A stretch of DNA of 64,000 nt from Paulinella micropora. Lineage: Eukaryota > Cercozoa > Imbricatea > Euglyphida. Where the stretch lies: contig BJOX01000316.1 in the NCBI GenBank assembly GCA_009731375.1, positions 357,325-421,324 of the forward strand, read 5' to 3'. The notes beneath the pieces were generated by a model that did no database searches, had not been told where the DNA came from, and worked only from the letters and a program-made list of their open reading frames with translations. Positions within the stretch are counted from its first letter, which is position 1; each line of letters opens with the position of its first letter. Both the position numbers and the translations under genes were made by a program. Positions 7,853 through 16,528 of the stretch are shown here, piece after piece.

Positions 7853-10165
7853 ATGGTGAAATGGGTGGCGAGTGGCCGGCTTGGCGCGGAGCCCAGCCAC
7901 CTCAAAGTGGTAACCATGAGCGATGCCCCGCCCCAGCAGGTGGTTGACGCCTTTAACAACACCACACTACAAGAAATCCGTGACGGCCAGAAGCCGGTGC
8001 CGGTCTGGGAACGCCTGCCGCTCAAGACGAAAATGAGCCCGCAGGAGTGGGCGGACCTACGAGACAACTTTGTGGCCGCGCTGGATCTCCTCCGTTCTTA
8101 CCGGGACGAGGTGCTGGACAGGGCGCACCTGTACTCGCTCGGGGTCGACCCCGCCCGGCACGCCGCCTCGCCCGTTCTGGCCCAGGTCATCAAGTCGCGC
8201 AAGGGCCACTGGAGCGAATTCATGGTGAAAGAAGACGGAGAGCTCGATGACGTCCTGTACGCGTACAAACGGTTCAAGGACAGCGGGCTGGACAAGGAAA
8301 ACATGGTTTCGTGCCATCACGCGGGCAAAGTGGACTTTGTCATTGTAGAGAAGCCAGGGGGCGGCCTGCTGTTCCCTAGCAGCTCCGCCGACCTGGCCAA
8401 GGGCAGAAACACGACCCTTCGCAAGCTCCTCTTCGGTGACGAGGACGGCTGGGTGAAGCTGGGGTTGCCAAATCTCAGCGCCGGGCCGTTCACCAAGTGT
8501 CTGCTTGCTTATTGCATGACCTTTCTGCGGCTCCGCAAAGACGTGGACCAGTTTGTGAGTTTCATAAACGACCTGGTCGACGCTACCAAGCCCAACCTCT
8601 CCGCGAGAGGACAAGACTACGGCCTTTTCCGGAGCAACTGGTTGATCCTAGCCACCCAGCGACAGAGCCAGAAGGGCAAGGAACAGCCCTCGCGCTGTGT
8701 CTGGGGCGAGGACTTCGTGGTCAAGTGGTTTACGGAAGGGACGCTTTTTCGTGACAGGGACGCGAGTTCGGAAGGAGTTCAGCAGACCGGCAAGAAATTG
8801 ATGAAGAACCTCAAGAAGAGGCACGTGCTCTACTTGGACCCCTGGTGCGCGTTCTTGGACGAGCTCTACCGAGCCATGCTCGCGGAGGCAGATTGCTTCG
8901 AGGACCCGGAAGCCAAGCGCGCCAACGACGGCCCCTTTGCGCCCAGCGAGAGACACCCGCTGTGGGCCCTGCAGTCCTTTCTGTTGCTGTCTATCCTCGG
9001 GTGCAGAATGTCCGAGCTGTGGCGCTTTAGCGAATTTGGCCCGGTGGAGGACGACCAGTATATGACGTTTACGGAGATTGGCCGCCAAAAGCATGTCTTG
9101 CAGCACAGGGCGGCGAAAAAAGGCGCAGACCCCCTCAAAGACCCGGACGACCAGAGCGATTACCAAGACTCTATCTATGTCGGCAAACCCATCGCCCTGC
9201 CCACGGCCTCGGCGACCGGTGTACTGAGGATCTGGCGCCACCTGATCTTTGGCACAGAGAACCATTTTAAGCACCGGGCCAAGATGGCGCCGGGCGCTAG
9301 CATGCTGCTGAAAGGCGACAGGCCCAAGTCCGATTACCTGAGCTGGACCTCGCACCGGGCAGAGATCCTGGCGGAAGAGGATGACCAGCCCATTGCCATG
9401 CCACCGACGAAGAAGATGAAGGTCAGCACGCTGCCGTGGATGCAAAGTCTGGTGGTTGCGGGCCACAAGAAGAACATCGACAGGCCCAGCCAAGTGATGC
9501 CCAACAGCGAAGTGGGCGCGGCCCTGAAAGGTGGCGGCTTTAAGAATACGTTCGAAGACCTGACACACCTCTACCAAGAGCGCTCCAAGAGCGAGTTCCG
9601 CATCAGCCGCCCTCACCTGCTGCGAGCCATCTACGCCAATGTGGCCTGGGAGCTCTACGGAAACCATTCGCTCGTGGCCCGGCCGGTGTTTTTTAGCCGG
9701 GTTTTGGGGCACACGCTCGAGTACGAAAACAAGGACGAAGGACTCAGCAATCTCAAGACGCAGATGTTCTACGACAAGGTGAAAGTGATGAGCAAGGCGG
9801 CGCCGTCCCTGCACGAGCCGGACTTGGTGAAGATTGTGCAAGCCATTGTGCAACAGGGCGAAAAGCTGGCCTCGGACTACGCACGGGTCCTGGGTGACTT
9901 GAAATACGTCATCCCGCCCACGCTTAAACAGCTGCCCCGCGAGACCAGAGCCGAACGGTTACGCCGACAAGCCGTGGAATTTTTCGCGGCAAATTTGCAG
10001 CACCATGCCGAAGAACTGCGCCGGCCCAGTTTTTGGCGCGGAACGCTCGATTCCATTTTTTCCGTGAAGGCTTCCTACCGCTTCGCTAGTCATGCCGCTG
10101 CGGCCCTTGATACGGCTGATCCTACACCAGCCGCTCGGATCACGCGGTTTATGCAATTGTGCTAA
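7853..10165 (+). CDS. Large tyrosine recombinase, telomere-resolvase (protelomerase)-like
   Basis: A 770-residue protein with the tyrosine recombinase skeleton in its second half: LLLSILGCRMSELWRF (box I arginine, near residue 385), RISRPHLLRAIYANVAWELY (H-x-x-R), VFFSRVLGHTLEYE (LGH) and a downstream tyrosine within QMFYDKVKV. The long N-terminal region (about 370 residues, helical) and the LLRAIYAN/LGHTLEYE wording are more like telomere resolvases (TelN/TelK type) than phage or crypton integrases, which are usually 300-450 residues. Either function makes sense: integration into the chromosome, or forming hairpin genome ends. It is followed within 30 bp by two stem-loops sharing AAGGTCGAA, a possible target site. 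The recombinase call is firm; the resolvase call is inference. Confidence 0.72.
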   Translation: MVKWVASGRLGAEPSHLKVVTMSDAPPQQVVDAFNNTTLQEIRDGQKPVPVWERLPLKTKMSPQEWADLRDNFVAALDLLRSYRDEVLDRAHLYSLGVDPARHAASPVLAQVIKSRKGHWSEFMVKEDGELDDVLYAYKRFKDSGLDKENMVSCHHAGKVDFVIVEKPGGGLLFPSSSADLAKGRNTTLRKLLFGDEDGWVKLGLPNLSAGPFTKCLLAYCMTFLRLRKDVDQFVSFINDLVDATKPNLSARGQDYGLFRSNWLILATQRQSQKGKEQPSRCVWGEDFVVKWFTEGTLFRDRDASSEGVQQTGKKLMKNLKKRHVLYLDPWCAFLDELYRAMLAEADCFEDPEAKRANDGPFAPSERHPLWALQSFLLLSILGCRMSELWRFSEFGPVEDDQYMTFTEIGRQKHVLQHRAAKKGADPLKDPDDQSDYQDSIYVGKPIALPTASATGVLRIWRHLIFGTENHFKHRAKMAPGASMLLKGDRPKSDYLSWTSHRAEILAEEDDQPIAMPPTKKMKVSTLPWMQSLVVAGHKKNIDRPSQVMPNSEVGAALKGGGFKNTFEDLTHLYQERSKSEFRISRPHLLRAIYANVAWELYGNHSLVARPVFFSRVLGHTLEYENKDEGLSNLKTQMFYDKVKVMSKAAPSLHEPDLVKIVQAIVQQGEKLASDYARVLGDLKYVIPPTLKQLPRETRAERLRRQAVEFFAANLQHHAEELRRPSFWRGTLDSIFSVKASYRFASHAAAALDTADPTPAARITRFMQLC

Positions 10166-10191
10166 GAGTTTCAAGAATTAAAAGCTCATAA

Positions 10192-10245
10192 TTCGACTTT
10201 TATTGAAGGTCGAAAGTGAAAAGCAAGCAAGGTCGAATCCCTTGC
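10192..10245. repeat. Two adjacent stem-loops sharing AAGGTCGAA, candidate recombinase target
   Basis: Stem-loop 1 pairs TTCGAC (10,192-10,197) with GTCGAA (10,209-10,214). Stem-loop 2 pairs GCAAGG (10,227-10,232) with CCTTGC (10,240-10,245) around TCGAATC. The direct repeat AAGGTCGAA occurs in both. The second resembles a tRNA T-arm (GGTCGAATCCC) and is followed by a T7 run at 10,249. The position directly behind the recombinase gene suggests an attachment or resolution site, but a transcription terminator is equally possible. Confidence 0.4.
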
Positions 10246-10273
10246 AAATTTTTTTACCGCGCCGCTAATTACG

Positions 10274-10837
10274 ATGAAACGCGACAAACCATGCCGAGTG
10301 GCACCTGACGGGAAAATTTCGCTGATCGATTTTGCCGGGAAAACGTTTCCTTTTTTGACTCCTAGCCGTTGCGCGGAACGGATCCGCAGGCACCTTGAGC
10401 TACACCCCTATCGAGTAACCAACGGTCACATTTCGAAATTCAAATTCCCGAAACAGCGCGGCCAGCGCTGTGGCACGTGGGTCTGCGCGCCCGAAATAGC
10501 AGTCGAGGTCATGGGCCAGTTCGCGACTGACTGGGGCACCCGCTCACGGCGGCGGGCACCGGCTGGGGTCAGTGACCAGCCCCTTGTACCAAGCGTCGCC
10601 GCTGTCGTGAGCGATCTGCAATGCGTCCGCGACGGATTTGCATCCCTTGCTGAGCTCGCTCCAGACACAACAAGCGCGTTCCAGCCTGGACTGGACGAGA
10701 CAGTTGGTGCAGTTGCCGTTACCGAAGAAGAGACAATGCCTCCTTTCGAGCTCCTGACCCCTGTTCTGACTTACGAAGAACAGGACAGGCAAGAAGAAAA
10801 TGAACTTGGCAGCTTCCCAGAGCATTTCGCTTTTTAA
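10274..10837 (+). CDS. Putative DNA-binding protein, unknown family
   Basis: A 187-residue protein. The first about 90 residues are compact and basic (CAERIRRHLELHPYRV, then SKFKFPKQRGQRCGTWVCAP). The remainder is low-complexity and acidic toward the end. The GTW.CAPEIAVEVMGQF pattern is reminiscent of small viral KilA-N-like DNA-binding domains, but key residues are too few for an assignment. The gene lies between the recombinase and a convergent F-box-like gene, with 24 bp between the two stop codons. Confidence 0.55.
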   Translation: MKRDKPCRVAPDGKISLIDFAGKTFPFLTPSRCAERIRRHLELHPYRVTNGHISKFKFPKQRGQRCGTWVCAPEIAVEVMGQFATDWGTRSRRRAPAGVSDQPLVPSVAAVVSDLQCVRDGFASLAELAPDTTSAFQPGLDETVGAVAVTEEETMPPFELLTPVLTYEEQDRQEENELGSFPEHFAF

Positions 10838-10861
10838 TTAAAAAGATTGGTAGAAGAAAAT

Positions 10862-11440
10862 TTAAAAATCCGTAATGTACAGCGCCTTGTTGAAACGAGG
10901 CAGAAAACGGGCCGCTGTCTCTTCGGCTCCTGCCAGCCACAGGTAAGTCGTCCACTTGCCAGCTTCCACCACCGGCCAGCCCGCGTCCTCGTATGCTTGC
11001 CGGAAGCGGTAAGCCGGTATATAGGCCACGGCTATGACTGGTTCGCGGGTGGTCTTGGGCACAGGGAAAGACGTCCGCCCCATGCGTCGACAGGCGGCAA
11101 AGGGCGTGATCAGACGGTGGTGGTTGTGATACACAAAGCAGTAGTTGCAGTAGCCTTCGATGGTCCTTCTCTGGCAGCAGTCGAAGCAGGTGTGCGCGCT
11201 CTTGCGCACCACGTCGCTGATGAGGCGCGGCAGCGACTTGGCGTTGAAGTTGAAGGTAGTGTTCAGGAACTTGTGCAAACCGGCCAGCTCTCCGTTCTGC
11301 ACTTTGCGCCGTTTCCACCGGCCGCGCGCAAACCGGTCCGTGTGCGTTTTAAGGTAACGGATCGTGTGCGCGACCTCTCCGACTCGGAGGTAAGACAGCA
11401 CTTCTACCAGGAGATCAGCTGGTAACGCGGCCAGTAGCAT
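10862..11440 (-). CDS. F-box-like protein with cysteine/histidine cluster
   Basis: A 192-residue protein. The N-terminus LPADLLVEVLSYLRVGEVAH has the spacing of an F-box (LP.dLL..IlsyL...el). Residues about 83-105 contain CFDCCQRR and YCNYCFVYHNHH, probably binding zinc. The C-terminal 60 residues are aromatic and mixed. F-box proteins recruit targets to SCF ubiquitin ligases, so a viral copy could redirect host protein degradation; this is inference. It lies downstream of the packaging ATPase on the same strand. Confidence 0.55.
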   Translation of the reverse strand: MLLAALPADLLVEVLSYLRVGEVAHTIRYLKTHTDRFARGRWKRRKVQNGELAGLHKFLNTTFNFNAKSLPRLISDVVRKSAHTCFDCCQRRTIEGYCNYCFVYHNHHRLITPFAACRRMGRTSFPVPKTTREPVIAVAYIPAYRFRQAYEDAGWPVVEAGKWTTYLWLAGAEETAARFLPRFNKALYITDF

Positions 11441-11491
11441 CTTTTGGCTTCTGATATACGTATAAGGGCCAGAACTTTTGTTTTTTTTTCT

Positions 11492-12793
11492 TTAAGAGCT
11501 GTCGTAACCGTCGGCGGGAGGCCCGCCACCTATGACGGACGGGAGCGGCTTGACCGTTGTGCCGGCGTCGGTGTACACGAAATTGGGCTTGAATGGTGCA
11601 GGCTGTAGCTGGTTCTGCTGCGCAAACCGCTCTGCCGCAAACTTCTCGGCGTCTCGGGTTTGCTGGTCCAGCTTCTGGAGTATCTCCTTGTCTCGTCGGG
11701 CCATGGTCTTCCCGTCCTTTTTGAGGCGCTGTCTCGCTCTGTCACCGTAGAAGAGCATTCTTTGCATCATTTCACGCTCTTGGCGCGACATGCCCTTGAG
11801 CGAAGACGGCAGCCAGCTCGGCGCGCGGTACGCCAGCTGTTTGAGGCGCTCCTGTTTTTGGATGTCCGCGCGGGTCGGCGGCTTGGGCGGGTCCGGCCCG
11901 CGCAAGATGACTTCGCCGTCCGGCAGCGAAGCTGGAGCGAGCCAGGACTTATAGTTATACTCGAGCCGGTCGATGTGCTCGTGAAAGATCATCGCTGCAT
12001 GCCGTGTCCCCACGTTGCGCTCGTCCGTGCATTGGGCAAAGTGAGCCAAGAACTCCTTTTTGGGAAAGAGTTGTCCGTAGTTTTCCCACAGGTTGGTAAG
12101 GGTCCGCTGCACTTTTGAGTTGAACATGATGCAATGACTGGTCTGTTCGCGCATAATGGGACTCACTGAGTTGCGGCCAGTCAAATATTGTACCGCAATA
12201 AATATGGTTATATTATAATGGCGGTATGTACCAAAAAGGTTCTGCATCCAACGATCTGTACTGTCTATGATCCCGACCAAATCATCAAACACGATGAAAC
12301 TCAGCTCCAGGTACTTGTTCTCGAGGTAGCGCTTCTTGAGGTTTTCTACGTAGTTCTGCAGGATGTCAATTCGAAACCCTTCGTAGATCTTGCAGTGCTG
12401 CTCGCTCGCAAAGTGCCACGAAAAACTATTCTTAAACTTCGTGCGAACCATGATCAGGCCGTACTGGAAAGGGTCCTTCTTGCGCGCGCACAGGCTGTAC
12501 AGGAGCCATTTCAAGAAATGTGTCTTACCTCTCTCACTTTTCCCAACTAGCACGAACAGCTGCCCCGCTCCCTTTTCACGCGGGTAGAAGACTTCGATGT
12601 TCCGCTTGAACTCAGTTGCCTGCAGCTGCTCTGCCGGCTGCTGCTTCTTCTTCTTCTTCTTCTTCTTCTTGCCCTTGTCTTTCTGCTTGTCGACATAGTC
12701 AAGTATCTTCTCCTCGATTGTCCTCTCGCCCAGCTGCTGTTCCGGCTCCGGCAGCCGTTCGACCGGGCCTTCCGGCTGCTGCTGCTGCATCAT
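11492..12793 (-). CDS. A32-like (FtsK/HerA superfamily) genome packaging ATPase
   Basis: A 433-residue protein. After a Gln-rich and Lys-rich N-terminal extension (residues 1-62) comes the P-loop GKSERGKT (84-91) and the Walker B strand LSFIVFDDL (about 164-172). A downstream IFIAVQYLTGRN segment corresponds to the sensor region of A32-type ATPases. The C-terminal 130 residues are an unstructured-looking tail. The family pumps DNA into the empty capsid. It is one of the conserved genes shared by polinton-like and nucleocyto-type viruses, so with the capsid gene at 19,724 it is a key sign of a virion-forming element. Confidence 0.9.
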   Translation of the reverse strand: MMQQQQPEGPVERLPEPEQQLGERTIEEKILDYVDKQKDKGKKKKKKKKKQQPAEQLQATEFKRNIEVFYPREKGAGQLFVLVGKSERGKTHFLKWLLYSLCARKKDPFQYGLIMVRTKFKNSFSWHFASEQHCKIYEGFRIDILQNYVENLKKRYLENKYLELSFIVFDDLVGIIDSTDRWMQNLFGTYRHYNITIFIAVQYLTGRNSVSPIMREQTSHCIMFNSKVQRTLTNLWENYGQLFPKKEFLAHFAQCTDERNVGTRHAAMIFHEHIDRLEYNYKSWLAPASLPDGEVILRGPDPPKPPTRADIQKQERLKQLAYRAPSWLPSSLKGMSRQEREMMQRMLFYGDRARQRLKKDGKTMARRDKEILQKLDQQTRDAEKFAAERFAQQNQLQPAPFKPNFVYTDAGTTVKPLPSVIGGGPPADGYDSS

Positions 12794-12828
12794 TATTTTT
12801 AAAACTTCTCCTCGAATATTAAAAAAAG

Positions 12829-12969
12829 ATGCCGCTGATCACCGACAGGACTCGCTTGCTGGTCAAGCAGGCCGACCCAGCCAGGGCGGCAGTGGAGGCC
12901 GCGCTGTCTGCCAAGAAGCCCAAAAAGGCGAAGAAGAAACCGGCGGACGTTGTTAAAAAGAGCAAGTGA
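12829..12969 (+). CDS. Small highly basic protein (46 aa)
   Basis: Starts at an ATG just after TATTAAAAAAAG and ends at TGA 12,967-12,969. The C-terminal half is a string of lysines (KKPKKAKKKPADVVKKSK), like histone-tail or core/condensation peptides of DNA viruses. A DNA-compaction role is plausible but not shown. It sits between the divergent ATPase gene and the WH2 protein gene, with about 40 bp on either side. Confidence 0.5.
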   Translation: MPLITDRTRLLVKQADPARAAVEAALSAKKPKKAKKKPADVVKKSK

Positions 12970-13012
12970 GATTTTTTAATTTTTGTTGCACAGATTTTGG
13001 ACAGAAGGAAAC

Positions 13013-14059
13013 ATGAAGCCCTGGCGCAAGAGGCACGCCGGCCGCGCTTTTACCAGCGATGCGCTGGTTCCCTTCAAGAAGCAGCGCACCGGCTTTGTGG
13101 GCGGCGGGTCGGCCGAGATGGCGACCAAGACCAGGGAAATCATGAAATATGCCAACCCGCAGCTCTCGGCCGTGCTGGATGCGGTCGCGCCTGCCGCCAG
13201 CACTGGCTCGCCAATCCCCACCGCTCCGCCGCTGTCGGCGACTGGCACAGGCTCGTCAATCCCCACCGCCCCGCCGCTACCGGCCGACACAGGCGCGAAG
13301 GCAGACACGAAAGCTGCCGCGGGTGCATCGACGCTGGACTCAATCGACTCGGAACAGAAGCTCTGGGAGCTGGCGTCCAGAATGTCTGGCCGTCCAATCG
13401 AAGAGCTGAAAAAAGAAAAGGCGACAAACGCGATGCATGCTAAGTACGAAGAGCTGCGCCAGAAGCGAGACGACGGAGTCATAACAAAAGAGGAATATTC
13501 GAGGCAGTTTAAGGAGGCGTACAAGGAATGGAGAAAAGAAATTATCAAGGCGACTTCGGACCCGACAGAGGCGCTGATGCAGTCCATCAAGGCCGGCAAG
13601 AAGCTCAAGAAAGTCGACCAAAAGACACAAAAAGCGGCGCCGACAGACCCACAAGATGCGATTAATCAAGCCATCAAGGCGGGCGGTAAGCTCAAGAAAG
13701 TCGACATGGCGGCGCACACGGCCGCTAAAAAGGCAGCAGAAGAGGAAAAAATGAAGAAAATGGCCGAGAAGCCCGGTGTGCTTGACGAGCTCAAGAAGGG
13801 CACCAAGCTCAAGAAAGCCGACCTGAAGACACAAGAAGCTATACACCAAGTAGCAGCGTACCAAGAGAACAAGACTCCCAAACAAGAAGAGAAACTGAGG
13901 GCCTGGTCCCACAAGCTGGGCGAAGCGATAACCGAGCTTGAGGCACAGATCACGAAAGAGGAAGACCTTCACGGCAAGTCGGACGAGACGGAAGCCATAA
14001 GAAAGAAAAAGAACAGGCTGGTGGCCAGGAAGAAGATCATAGACGAGGGGCTCAAGTGA
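13013..14059 (+). CDS. Triple WH2-motif protein with proline-rich segment, putative actin-binding/nucleating protein
   Basis: A 348-residue protein from ATG 13,013 (an upstream TTG is unlikely). Residues about 60-105 hold two near-identical proline-rich repeats (SIPTAPPL type). Three WH2-like actin-binding motifs follow at about residues 187-202 (LMQSIKAGKKLKKVD), 216-231 (INQAIKAGGKLKKVD) and 255-270 (LDELKKGTKLKKAD), each with an amphipathic helix and the LKK(V/A) core, separated by about 30-39 residues. The C-terminus is a charged coiled coil. Tandem WH2 plus a proline-rich region is the architecture of WASP/Spire-like nucleators and of baculovirus P78/83. Actin binding is a strong prediction; nucleation is inference. 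It lies in the structural gene run. Confidence 0.7.
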   Translation: MKPWRKRHAGRAFTSDALVPFKKQRTGFVGGGSAEMATKTREIMKYANPQLSAVLDAVAPAASTGSPIPTAPPLSATGTGSSIPTAPPLPADTGAKADTKAAAGASTLDSIDSEQKLWELASRMSGRPIEELKKEKATNAMHAKYEELRQKRDDGVITKEEYSRQFKEAYKEWRKEIIKATSDPTEALMQSIKAGKKLKKVDQKTQKAAPTDPQDAINQAIKAGGKLKKVDMAAHTAAKKAAEEEKMKKMAEKPGVLDELKKGTKLKKADLKTQEAIHQVAAYQENKTPKQEEKLRAWSHKLGEAITELEAQITKEEDLHGKSDETEAIRKKKNRLVARKKIIDEGLK

Positions 14060-14101
14060 TGATGATTTTTTTTCCTGTCAGACTAAATTAAAAAAACCAG
14101 T

Positions 14102-16489
14102 ATGTACGTCAAGAAGGCGGCCGGTGGTAGCTGGACGGGCCGGCCCAACGGGCGGTTCTTCGACAACCGGCCCTTGCCGTTCAAACAAAAGAGCCAGAAA
14201 AGCAGCGGCCTGTTCGGGAATTTGGCCAAGGCCCAGGCGCTCATGAAACAGGCCTACCACCCATATGGACCGGCGGAGGCGTTCGAGCTCGAACTGTTCG
14301 AGGAGCCGGCGGCGGCTGCAGCAGGAGAGCCGGAACCGGCTGCGCCAGCGGCAGCTGCAGAGAAGAAGAAGGAGGCGGCTGCAGAGCACAAGAAGCCAGC
14401 GCCGGCGGCTGCGGAACAGAAGAAGGAAGAGAAGGCGCAAGAGAGGGAAGGCGGCCAGCCAGGGATGGACGACGACGAAGAAGAGGAAGAAGAAGAAGAA
14501 GAGGCAGGAGAGAATGGTGGCGGGGAAGTCGAGGACGGCGTCGAGGGCAAGGGCGAGGAAGTCAAGGCTGCAGAGCAACAAGAACTGCCACCAGCGGCAG
14601 ACCAAGAAGAACTAGCGCCAGCGGGCGACGGCCCTGAGGGCGTGGACCAGAAGTTACCACCGGACGTCAAGGAAGGCCTAAAAAAGCTGCAGGACAGAAG
14701 GGCGGCCTTCGAACGCAAGAAACAAGAAGACGCCGCGCGCGAGGAGCTTAAGCGGCAAGAAGCACTACAGGAGTTCGAGGAGCACAAGAGACAGATCGAG
14801 GCGGCACAACGGCAGCAGGTGATAGACTCCCAACTCGCACAGATGCGCGCACAGGCCGAGAGAGTCAAGAAACAAAAAGAGGTCGAGGCTGCCAACAGGG
14901 CGAGGCTGCAGGAAGAGAAGAACGCGGCGGAGCTGGTCGCGCTGGCCAAGGAGCAAGAGCGCATAGCCCAGCTACAGCTGGCGGCCAAGACCCAGGCCGC
15001 ACAGGCCAAACTCAAGCAAGTTCGAGTCGAGCAGGCAAAAGAAGTGAAGGCCAATCTGTTGGAAGCAAACGTCCAGTCTGCGCAAGAAATCGAAAAAGCC
15101 AAGGCAGACACCGAAAAGAAACTCAACGAACAGAAATCGGCGCAGCGGACGCAGGCCCAGATCGAAGAAGCCGAACGGCAGGCAAAGCTCAAGTCAGCAC
15201 AAATGGAAAACGCAGCTGCGATGGAAAAGACGCAAAAAGACGCCAAGGCCGCGCTGCAGATCGCGGCGGGCCAGAAGAAGGCGCAGGACAAGGTCTTGCA
15301 CATCCAGGGCGAAGCCCAGCGGCTCATGCTGCAATACAACGACAACGGGCAGGCGCCCGCCCAAAGAATCGAGGCCTCCCGCGAGCTTGGACGACTCTTG
15401 CTGCAGGCACCGCCGCCGGCTGCAGCGGGCGCGGCTCCAGTCGAGGTTATCCAGCTGGACAAGCTGCGGGCCCTGATCCAGGAGAACCCGGAGGCCTCTT
15501 TCCAGGGGATAGCCCGGATGTACACTGCCTCGATCGAGCAGTGGGCCCACGACAACAAGATCACAATCGAGAAGGCGATCAGTGACGCAAAAGCCCAGCT
15601 TTCGCGGGTCCTGGGCAAGCAAGGACTGTCGGACCAAGACCGCAAGGGCGTGCAGACTCTGCGTGACCACCTGCGGATGTACGCAGGGAAAGGGTTCAAG
15701 GACCCCGGTAACTGGGACGAGCACGAGCTCGCTGACCTGGACGACGAAGACGACGGGGCGGTAGAGGAAGTCGCCGCCGACGACATGGAGGACGAAGAGG
15801 AGGGCAGCGGCGACGACAACGACACTGACGACGACGTGGACTTTCTCCTGGGAGAGATGAACGAAAAAAGAAAAATGAACGCGGCTAACAAGGAGGAACA
15901 CGAGCGCAAAAAGAAACAATTTGAAGACGCAGAGAAGGCGGCCAAAGCCCTGTTTATCGAGTACCACGCCGAGCAGGACCCAGCCAAGAAGGAACTGAAG
16001 GCCCTTGAATGGCGCAGGTCGGTGGAAGACGAGCAGCAGCTGGTGCCCTACGGCGAAAAGCAGCTGGCGGCCGTCAGCGTACCCAAGCTGCAGCGCATGG
16101 TCGACAAAGCCGGCAACAAGAACACTTCGCGGGAGCTGGTGCAGATGTTCCTCGTGCCCTACAAGCAAAAGAAGGAGCCGGTGCCAGAGAGCGAACTCAA
16201 GGCCATCAGCAGCGGTCTCGTGCTGACCGAACAAGCCAAAGCTTTCATCCACGCGCTGAAGCAAGAAAACAACAAGCTGGTTACGCAGCTGACTAACCAG
16301 GCGAGGCGAGCAAAGAACCTGAAATTCGTAGAAGAAAGGAAAGGAACGGGCGCCAAGAACAACGCGCAATTGCAGAAAAAACGAGAACGGCAGCGAAGGG
16401 CGGGCGTGAAAAGTAAGAAGCCCGCTCACAGCAGCGCGCTCGTGCCCTCCGCCGGCCAAGAAGTCGCTCCGTACGGAGCAGTGCCCTAA
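14102..16489 (+). CDS. Large acidic/alanine-rich coiled-coil protein, probable virion or inner-layer protein
   Basis: A 795-residue protein. The N-terminal 75 residues are basic and glycine/aromatic containing (KKAAGGSWTGRPNGRFFDNR). Residues about 65-200 are low-complexity Ala/Glu/Pro with an acidic run. Residues about 190-430 form a long Glu/Lys/Gln/Ala-rich coiled coil. After a folded-looking segment (about 440-540) there is a second acidic stretch (DDEDDGAVEEV) and a basic helical C-terminus. No enzymatic motif is visible. Size, composition and position between the WH2 protein and small structural-type genes suggest a scaffold or tegument-like component, but that is inference. Confidence 0.65.
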   Translation: MYVKKAAGGSWTGRPNGRFFDNRPLPFKQKSQKSSGLFGNLAKAQALMKQAYHPYGPAEAFELELFEEPAAAAAGEPEPAAPAAAAEKKKEAAAEHKKPAPAAAEQKKEEKAQEREGGQPGMDDDEEEEEEEEEAGENGGGEVEDGVEGKGEEVKAAEQQELPPAADQEELAPAGDGPEGVDQKLPPDVKEGLKKLQDRRAAFERKKQEDAAREELKRQEALQEFEEHKRQIEAAQRQQVIDSQLAQMRAQAERVKKQKEVEAANRARLQEEKNAAELVALAKEQERIAQLQLAAKTQAAQAKLKQVRVEQAKEVKANLLEANVQSAQEIEKAKADTEKKLNEQKSAQRTQAQIEEAERQAKLKSAQMENAAAMEKTQKDAKAALQIAAGQKKAQDKVLHIQGEAQRLMLQYNDNGQAPAQRIEASRELGRLLLQAPPPAAAGAAPVEVIQLDKLRALIQENPEASFQGIARMYTASIEQWAHDNKITIEKAISDAKAQLSRVLGKQGLSDQDRKGVQTLRDHLRMYAGKGFKDPGNWDEHELADLDDEDDGAVEEVAADDMEDEEEGSGDDNDTDDDVDFLLGEMNEKRKMNAANKEEHERKKKQFEDAEKAAKALFIEYHAEQDPAKKELKALEWRRSVEDEQQLVPYGEKQLAAVSVPKLQRMVDKAGNKNTSRELVQMFLVPYKQKKEPVPESELKAISSGLVLTEQAKAFIHALKQENNKLVTQLTNQARRAKNLKFVEERKGTGAKNNAQLQKKRERQRRAGVKSKKPAHSSALVPSAGQEVAPYGAVP

Positions 16490-16528
16490 AAAAAAATTAA
16501 TTAGTAGACAGTCAATAATAACGACAGT

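Noticed and set aside
8648-9853. 401-codon minus-strand frame opposite the recombinase gene
   Set aside because: Shadow of a GC-rich coding frame; no motifs, while the plus strand has clear recombinase motifs.
14254-15987. 577-codon minus-strand frame, and another at 15,194-16,705
   Set aside because: Ser/Cys/Ala- or Leu/Val-rich antisense of the coiled-coil gene, with no domain.
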